DNA from: Helicobacteraceae bacterium
GTDB lineage: Bacteria > Campylobacterota > Campylobacteria > Campylobacterales > Sulfurimonadaceae
Reading direction: 5' to 3'
NCBI GenBank assembly: GCA_015488855.1
Contig: WFMY01000038.1
Location: forward strand, 1-5,683
Length of the DNA: 5,683 nt
Part shown: positions 1 through 4,321 of the stretch, piece after piece
Position numbering within the stretch: the first letter of the stretch is position 1
Layout: each line of letters starts with the position of its first letter
Notes under the pieces: model-generated
Databases searched by the model: none
Told to the model about the DNA's origin: nothing
What the model saw: the letters and a program-made list of their open reading frames with translations, nothing else
Made by a program: the position numbers and the translations under genes

Positions 1-779
1 ATAATATTTTCAAAATTTTGAAAATATTCAATATGCGCTAAACCCACTTTCCCAACAACTACAGTTTGCGGCTCAATAAAAGTTGTTATATTGTAAATGT
101 CACCATTCTCTCTTGCTCCTGCTTCACAGATATATATCTCTGTATCATCAGGAAGAGATTCGTTAATATCTCTTATGATTCCACCAAGAGTATTGACACT
201 TCTTGGAGTAGCATATACCCTATATTTGTAAGAGAGTATCTCTGTGAGAAAATTTTTAATGCTAGTCTTGCCATAACTTCCAGTGATGGCAATAATTTGT
301 AGCTTAGTCATAGCAGTAAGTTTTGTTTTTGCTTGTTTTTTGAAAGCTTCAAATAAAAACTTCTCAATAAGATAACTCCCAATATAAGTGACAGCTAAAG
401 GGATAAACACACCATAAAGCTCACAAGCAGATTTGAGAGTACATAAAACATCTTGAAACAAAGTCAATGATATGAGCAGGATTAAAAATCTTTTCACACG
501 CCAAGTAAGGATAAGTTTTTTATCTAATTTTTTTTGCCAGATAAACATACTTGGAAGATAAGCAAAATAAAAAAAGATTGCAAAAAACTGAGCAGTTGTG
601 TAGTAGGCTATAAGAGGGATAAAAAAGTAAAAAAGATGCCATAAAGGTTTGTGATGCTTTAAAACTACACGAGATATTTTATAATCGTACCACTGAAGAT
701 TTGTTATAAGGTACCAACCTAAAACTGTAACAAAAAGAACATTTGTTACAAAATCAAATAAAACCTGATATTCACCCAT
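1..779 (-). CDS. murF: MurF-type Mur ligase with N-terminal membrane domain (UDP-MurNAc-tripeptide--D-Ala-D-Ala ligase), 3' end cut off by window edge
   Basis: MurF uses ATP to add D-Ala-D-Ala to UDP-MurNAc-tripeptide, the last cytoplasmic step of peptidoglycan precursor synthesis. 259 codons are visible; the frame runs off the left edge. Mur-ligase marks are the ATP loop GSYGKTS (residues 167-173), T-x-R-SVNTLGG (191-200), CEAGARENGDI (218-228, matching the family's E-x-GA-x3-G-x-I) and GKVGLAHIEYF (243-253, matching GxxHLExF). Residues 1-145 are hydrophobic, with about five membrane segments near 7-26, 45-60, 62-80, 97-113 and 120-142. Lysine/arginine-rich loops at 31-44 and 82-97 fit a topology with the ligase domain in the cytoplasm. 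E. coli MurF instead has a soluble UDP-binding domain before its loop. The ATG directly abuts the hydrolase TAG (TAGATG), with GGAG at 786-789 six bases upstream. Last gene of the visible ddl block. The MurF call rests on the motifs plus the neighbouring ddl; the acceptor-binding C-terminal domain is not visible. Confidence 0.88.
   Translation of the reverse strand, partial: MGEYQVLFDFVTNVLFVTVLGWYLITNLQWYDYKISRVVLKHHKPLWHLFYFFIPLIAYYTTAQFFAIFFYFAYLPSMFIWQKKLDKKLILTWRVKRFLILLISLTLFQDVLCTLKSACELYGVFIPLAVTYIGSYLIEKFLFEAFKKQAKTKLTAMTKLQIIAITGSYGKTSIKNFLTEILSYKYRVYATPRSVNTLGGIIRDINESLPDDTEIYICEAGARENGDIYNITTFIEPQTVVVGKVGLAHIEYFQNFENI
3..28. repeat. 26-bp perfect palindrome inside murF
   Basis: The arms AATATTTTCAAAA and TTTTGAAAATATT are exact reverse complements with no spacer. 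The palindrome lies within the murF reading frame and encodes part of the stretch after the GLAHIEYF motif (about residues 251-259). Because the arms are AT-rich and touching, any hairpin would have to give up central pairs for a loop. No function is evident; it may be a by-product of AT-rich codons. Confidence 0.6.
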
Positions 780-1514
780 CTAATGCTCCAAACTTTTTAA
801 AAAAGTTACCTCAATATGCTTTGTAATATCTTTGGCATGTTGCATAAAAAAGTAATGATCACCCTCGTAAATCTTTAACTGAGAATCTTTCATCAGTGCA
901 TCAATCTTACGAGCTGATTTTAATGGAGTGTCCTTATCTTGCTCACCCCAACATAGAAGTGCCTTGCCCTCATAGTCTGCAAACTCTTCACTAAAATCTT
1001 CATTGACTACATTTTTAAAAGTCTCATACATTGGCTCACTTAACTCTTTTGCATCTTCAGCTACAAAGTATTTTCTAAAATGAGACAAACCAAATATTTT
1101 TATTGTTTTAAACAAAAGAATTTTTGATTTTACTGTAAGAGACTTTGGCCATACAATACCAGCACTTGAGAGCAAGACCAATACAGTAGGGTTAAGCAAA
1201 GTTGCTACTTTACCGCCAAAAGAGTGACCTACAACAATATCCTTATTAGCATTAAGATGAATCATTAAAAGTTCCACTATACGAGCATAATCTTTAGTTT
1301 GTAAAGTAAGGTTGCAAGTACTTCCTCCAAATCCTGGTAAGTCTATATAGATGTGACGGAAAGTAGACATATATTTTGAAAATGATTTATTCATAAGTCC
1401 TTTATTGCTTCCCCAACCATGAAGCACTATCATATCGACACTTGCTGTCGGGTTGAGAATCTCATAACTTATATCAAGAGTATGTTGTTGATATTGGATT
1501 GATTTTATAGCCAC
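780..1514 (-). CDS. alpha/beta-hydrolase fold protein in the ddl-murF block
   Basis: A 244-residue protein with the single-domain alpha/beta-hydrolase layout. It has an HGWG oxyanion segment (32-35), a strand ending IDLPGFGGS (57-65), the nucleophile elbow GHSFGG with Ser98, the acid segment CWGEQDKDTP (probably Asp193) and GDHYFF with His220. The Ser-Asp-His triad appears intact. A cap region of about 125-180 lies between the core halves. No signal peptide or membrane helix is seen, so it is probably cytoplasmic. The start is GTG at 1514, supported by AAGGG five bases upstream and by a one-base overlap with the ddl stop (TAGTG). Its TAG abuts the murF ATG. Sitting between ddl and murF it is probably co-translated with them, and a hydrolase is found at this position in Campylobacter as I remember it. 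Substrate is unknown; esterase, thioesterase or amidase activity are all possible. Confidence 0.87.
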   Translation of the reverse strand: MAIKSIQYQQHTLDISYEILNPTASVDMIVLHGWGSNKGLMNKSFSKYMSTFRHIYIDLPGFGGSTCNLTLQTKDYARIVELLMIHLNANKDIVVGHSFGGKVATLLNPTVLVLLSSAGIVWPKSLTVKSKILLFKTIKIFGLSHFRKYFVAEDAKELSEPMYETFKNVVNEDFSEEFADYEGKALLCWGEQDKDTPLKSARKIDALMKDSQLKIYEGDHYFFMQHAKDITKHIEVTFLKSLEH

Positions 1515-2551
1515 TATTTCCCTTTTGCACTACTGATAGAGTGAATATACTCATAATCAACTTGAATACTATTTTTCTTTGGAAGCGATTGGGATAACTC
1601 TTTTATGACATGGGGGAAATCTTCAAAAAGATAATTTGCCATAGAGCCAGGGATAGGGTTTATTTCATTGAGCAAAACTTCATTATTTACAACAAAAAAA
1701 TCACAACGGATAAGAGCTCCCTCAAACATATTCGTATAAATTTTTGCAAAAGTATTTGTCAATTTTTGTTCTAACTCTTTACTAATATCTGCACGAAGTA
1801 CTGATTCTGAACGAGAAAAGTCCATATATTTTTTTTCAAAGTCTAAAAACTCCTCTTTTTGAGGCTCTTCAACAATAGAAAAATGCACCTTCCCCTCACT
1901 CATGTATCCAGCTACATTGTACTCTTTGACACCCTTTATAAAAGGCTCAACAACTACACATTTATCATACTCATAAGCGGTATCTAAGGCATAGTCAAAC
2001 TCTGAAGCATCTTTGACAATACTCACACCAATAGAACTTCCTAGACGGGCTGGTTTTACGATAATGGGATAATCCAACTTAATATCTTCTTGTATATCAG
2101 CACTCAATATCTCATAATCAACACATTTTATATTTTTTGCCGTACATAGCCATTTTGTATAACGCTTATCGTAAGAAAAAACACTTGCAGCAACACGAGG
2201 TCCTACATAAGAGATATGGTAAAAGTCAAGAAGTGCCGCAATAGTCCCATCTTCACCATCAGCTCCATGGATAAGATTGAGCACAGTTGCTCTATGTTCT
2301 AAAGATGAAAACATACTTTTTTGCACAAAAGCACCTTTCTCTAAACGAAGAAGAGGCATCTTTTTGTACTCACCACGAGAAAATGTTGTCGCCTTCATAG
2401 ATGCGCGTTCAATCTTGTAAAAAGTATGATCCGTATCACAAAAAATAAAAGTCAAATCAAATGTTTGTAACTTTTCTTTTAAAGTTATAGCACTTACTAT
2501 GCTAATCTCATGCTCAAAACTAGCTCCACCAAATAAAATCGATAATTTCAA
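1514..2551 (-). CDS. ddl: D-alanine--D-alanine ligase
   Basis: Ddl forms D-Ala-D-Ala from two D-alanines with ATP in the cytoplasm, giving the dipeptide that MurF adds to the precursor. The 345-residue length is usual for the family. ATP-grasp features in order: GGASFEHEIS (8-17, with Glu13 at the first D-Ala site), HGADGEDG (95-102), VKPARLGSSIGV (165-176), the omega loop FLDFEKKY (235-242), RCDFFV (282-287, metal ligand Asp284) and NEINPIPGSM (295-304, metal ligands Glu296 and Asn298). Tyr242 aligns with E. coli DdlB Tyr216; this position is Phe in several D-Ala-D-lactate ligases, so D-Ala-D-Ala specificity is expected. The start is TTG: two in-frame TAA codons lie upstream with no ATG or GTG between, AAGGA sits seven bases before it, and MKLSILFGG is a typical Ddl beginning. 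It is first in the block and has its own predicted promoter. Confidence 0.96.
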   Translation of the reverse strand: MKLSILFGGASFEHEISIVSAITLKEKLQTFDLTFIFCDTDHTFYKIERASMKATTFSRGEYKKMPLLRLEKGAFVQKSMFSSLEHRATVLNLIHGADGEDGTIAALLDFYHISYVGPRVAASVFSYDKRYTKWLCTAKNIKCVDYEILSADIQEDIKLDYPIIVKPARLGSSIGVSIVKDASEFDYALDTAYEYDKCVVVEPFIKGVKEYNVAGYMSEGKVHFSIVEEPQKEEFLDFEKKYMDFSRSESVLRADISKELEQKLTNTFAKIYTNMFEGALIRCDFFVVNNEVLLNEINPIPGSMANYLFEDFPHVIKELSQSLPKKNSIQVDYEYIHSISSAKGK

Positions 2552-2558
2552 ATATTAA

Positions 2559-2563
2559 TCCTT
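2559..2563 (-). promoter_or_regulatory. Shine-Dalgarno site deciding the ddl TTG start
   Basis: AAGGA on the minus strand lies seven bases upstream of the TTG at 2551-2549. No ATG or GTG occurs in frame between the TTG and the upstream in-frame TAA TAA, so this site is the main local support for a TTG start. Confidence 0.75.
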
Positions 2564-2579
2564 ATTTTTAAAACATATT

Positions 2580-2588
2580 ATTATAGCA
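2580..2588 (-). promoter_or_regulatory. Predicted sigma70 promoter of ddl-hydrolase-murF (extended -10)
   Basis: The minus strand reads TGCTATAAT, a perfect extended -10 element. With a 17-bp spacer, a -35-like ATAACA (2603-2608, 4 of 6 matches to TTGACA) overlaps the -10 of the opposing transporter promoter. Transcription should begin near 2573-2575, giving a leader of about 22 nt that contains the AAGGA site. Campylobacterota housekeeping promoters are known to rely on the -10 region more than on a -35 box. Prediction only; no transcript data. Confidence 0.65.
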
Positions 2589-2601
2589 CTTTAAACTTTA
2601 A
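2588..2601. repeat. Tandem 7-bp duplication ACTTTAA x2 between the two -10 elements
   Basis: ACTTTAA at 2588-2594 is repeated exactly at 2595-2601. It occupies the spacer shared by the two divergent promoters, where a regulator would affect both. It could be a half-site pair for an unknown regulator or simple AT-rich duplication; the sequence cannot tell which. Confidence 0.4.
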
Positions 2602-2602
2602 C

Positions 2603-2611
2603 TGTTATAAT
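2603..2611 (+). promoter_or_regulatory. Predicted sigma70 promoter of the MFS transporter (extended -10), likely giving a leaderless mRNA
   Basis: The plus strand reads TGTTATAAT, a perfect extended -10 element with the hexamer at 2606-2611. A 17-bp spacer places a weak -35 ATAGCA (3 of 6) at 2583-2588, on top of the opposing ddl -10. Counting the last T of the hexamer as position -7 puts +1 at 2618, the A of the transporter ATG. There is no room for a normal ribosome binding site between promoter and start codon. Confidence 0.6.
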
Positions 2612-2617
2612 GGGCGT

Positions 2618-3772
2618 ATGTCAAATCAAATTTCAATCAAAATTAAAATCTCTTTATTACTTCTTGCAACAATGGGTGTAATGTCTGGGATAGCAATAGT
2701 AACAACACTCCCCCTTATAGGAAAACATTTTAGTGCTATAGAAAATATAAATTTTTATTCAAAACTTCTTCTTGTTATCCCCTCTATTGTTATTGCTTTT
2801 ATCTCCCCAGTAGCTGGTATTGTAGTCGATAAGATGGGTCGTCTCAAACCACTTTATTTTGGAGTAAGCTTATTTATTTTAGGAGGAAGTTCAGGTTATT
2901 TTTTAGATAATTTTTACTATATTCTAGTTGGACGAGCTATATTAGGTATTGGAGTTTCACTTATTATGACCTCATCTATGGCACTTATTGGTGATTATTT
3001 TGATGAAAAACAGCGTCATCAGTTTATGTCACTTCAAGGGATGGCAGTAGGTTTTGGAGGTATCACTTTTATCATTAGCGGTGGATATTTAGCACATATC
3101 GGATGGCAATATCCTTTTCTTATTTACTTACTCCCAATATTATTTTTACCCATCTTCATAAGTTCACTTAAAGAGCCTAAAAAGGCTGTGCATCTTCCAC
3201 ATCTCGATGCAAAGATAGCTCCAAAACTTTTTCCAGTATATTTCATGGCATTTTTTTCGATGCTACTTTTTTATATGCTACCAACACAGCTCCCTTATCT
3301 TGTCATTAACAAGTTAGGGGGAACTCCAAGTAGTGTTGGTTACTTCATAGCTTTTGCCATGCTTGTCAATGCACTTGTCTCCAAACAATACCATAGACTT
3401 AAAGAACGCTTTAGTTTTATACAAATCTTTAGCATTACCTACTTCTTTTTTGCAATTGGACTACTCATCATCTCCCAAGTGACTACACCAAATCAACTTT
3501 TCTTTTCATCACTTTTTATGGGAGTTGGCTTTGGTCTTGTGATGGTAAATATTAATGCTTGGCTCTTATCTCTTGTTGAACCGAACAAAAGAGGGCGTGC
3601 TATTGGTATATTGACTTCTAGTTTTTTCTTTGGACAATCATTTTCACCTATACTTTTTCAACCAGTTATAGTCTACATAGGGATACAAGGGCTGTTTCTC
3701 TATGTCTCTATTTTATCTTTTTTAATATCTTTTATTGTCTTTTTAAAAAATAAAAAATCAAAGCAACTTTAA
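2618..3772 (+). CDS. Major facilitator superfamily transporter, 12 membrane segments, substrate unknown
   Basis: A 384-residue inner-membrane protein with about 12 hydrophobic helices (near 12-34, 48-71, 79-95, 100-122, 138-158, 165-183, 204-227, 236-256, 266-286, 292-314, 325-349 and 353-376) and a polar central loop at 184-203. MFS motif A is clear, GIVVDKMGRLK (67-77), and a motif-B-like Arg106 follows in helix 4. Helix 5 keeps Gly147 and Gly155-Gly156 of the drug-antiporter motif C but lacks its Gly-Pro pair, so drug efflux is possible but not shown. The ATG at 2618 gives a short basic N-terminus before helix 1; the next methionines (19 and 22) would cut into helix 1. No Shine-Dalgarno site fits, and the promoter lies immediately upstream. 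It opposes all its neighbours and overlaps the ruvA end by 15 bp. No local gene indicates a substrate. Confidence 0.9.
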   Translation: MSNQISIKIKISLLLLATMGVMSGIAIVTTLPLIGKHFSAIENINFYSKLLLVIPSIVIAFISPVAGIVVDKMGRLKPLYFGVSLFILGGSSGYFLDNFYYILVGRAILGIGVSLIMTSSMALIGDYFDEKQRHQFMSLQGMAVGFGGITFIISGGYLAHIGWQYPFLIYLLPILFLPIFISSLKEPKKAVHLPHLDAKIAPKLFPVYFMAFFSMLLFYMLPTQLPYLVINKLGGTPSSVGYFIAFAMLVNALVSKQYHRLKERFSFIQIFSITYFFFAIGLLIISQVTTPNQLFFSSLFMGVGFGLVMVNINAWLLSLVEPNKRGRAIGILTSSFFFGQSFSPILFQPVIVYIGIQGLFLYVSILSFLISFIVFLKNKKSKQL

Positions 3773-4321
3773 CGCTTCTTTAACAAGCATAGATGTATCA
3801 TCACCTTGACATTGACTCAGTGCTTTTGAGATTTTATCTTTTTTAAATCCTAAAGATTCTAGTGCTTCTGTAGCCTGTGTAAAAGCTAAAGATGCTGATG
3901 GAGTAGATGCACTACTTTGAAGTAACTCCTCATCAAATCCAGCAAGTTCTACAAGAATCCTTCCTGCACTTTTTGGTCCAATACCAGGTACTTTTTTTAC
4001 ACCATTTAGGTCTTTATTGTTTAATATGACTGCAAACTGACTCGGTGTGTAAGTAGAACAAATTGCCATTGCCACTTTTGGTCCTACTCCATTGATCTTT
4101 ATCAACCTACTAAACATCTTTTTTTCTGCCATATTAACAAAACCAAATAAAAGCTGGGCATCTTCACGAATGATGTGTGCTGTATAAAGCTTAATTTCAT
4201 CCTTTTGAAGTGCTGAGAAACTTTGCAGAGAGATAAAAACTTCATAGACTATCCCTTGCACATCTACATGCACAAAACTTGGTTCTTTGTAAACGATAAA
4301 ACCTTTTAATCCTACTATCAT
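3758..4321 (-). CDS. ruvA: Holliday junction branch migration complex subunit RuvA
   Basis: RuvA binds four-way DNA junctions as a tetramer and loads the RuvB motor for branch migration in recombinational repair. The 187-residue protein shows all three domains: an OB-fold N-terminus (about 1-62) including IREDAQLLFGF (51-61), whose Glu53-Asp54 match the E. coli acidic pin Glu55-Asp56; two helix-hairpin-helix motifs, LIKINGVGPKVAMAI (73-87) and VKKVPGIGPKSAGRI (108-122); and a C-terminal RuvB-contacting domain (about 143-187, ALESLGFKKDKISKAL) after a Ser/Ala-rich linker. It is slightly shorter than the 203-residue E. coli protein, mainly in the linker. Its ATG shares one base with the upstream FapA-family stop (TAATG), so the two are probably co-transcribed and coupled. 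Its last five codons including the stop overlap the transporter gene running the other way. No ruvB or ruvC is present in the window. Confidence 0.97.
   Translation of the reverse strand: MIVGLKGFIVYKEPSFVHVDVQGIVYEVFISLQSFSALQKDEIKLYTAHIIREDAQLLFGFVNMAEKKMFSRLIKINGVGPKVAMAICSTYTPSQFAVILNNKDLNGVKKVPGIGPKSAGRILVELAGFDEELLQSSASTPSASLAFTQATEALESLGFKKDKISKALSQCQGDDTSMLVKEALKLL

Noticed and set aside
235..243. Defence, mobile-element or CRISPR content that might make this a new system
   Set aside because: All six genes belong to recognised families, mostly housekeeping ones. No direct-repeat array, transposase, integrase or tRNA-like sequence was seen on either strand.
66..302. Plus-strand open frame of 78 codons
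   Set aside because: It lies antisense to the clear Mur-ligase frame (ATP loop region of murF), is Cys/Ser/Ile-rich with no family resemblance, and has no ribosome binding site. It is a shadow of murF.
2610..2612. Upstream ATG as the transporter start
   Set aside because: It overlaps the -10 hexamer and is eight bases from 2618, so it is out of frame with the MFS protein.
3735..3790. Bidirectional terminator at the ruvA/MFS joint
   Set aside because: Only a weak AAGC/GCTT stem with a nine-base loop is visible beside A- and T-rich runs. This is too weak to call.
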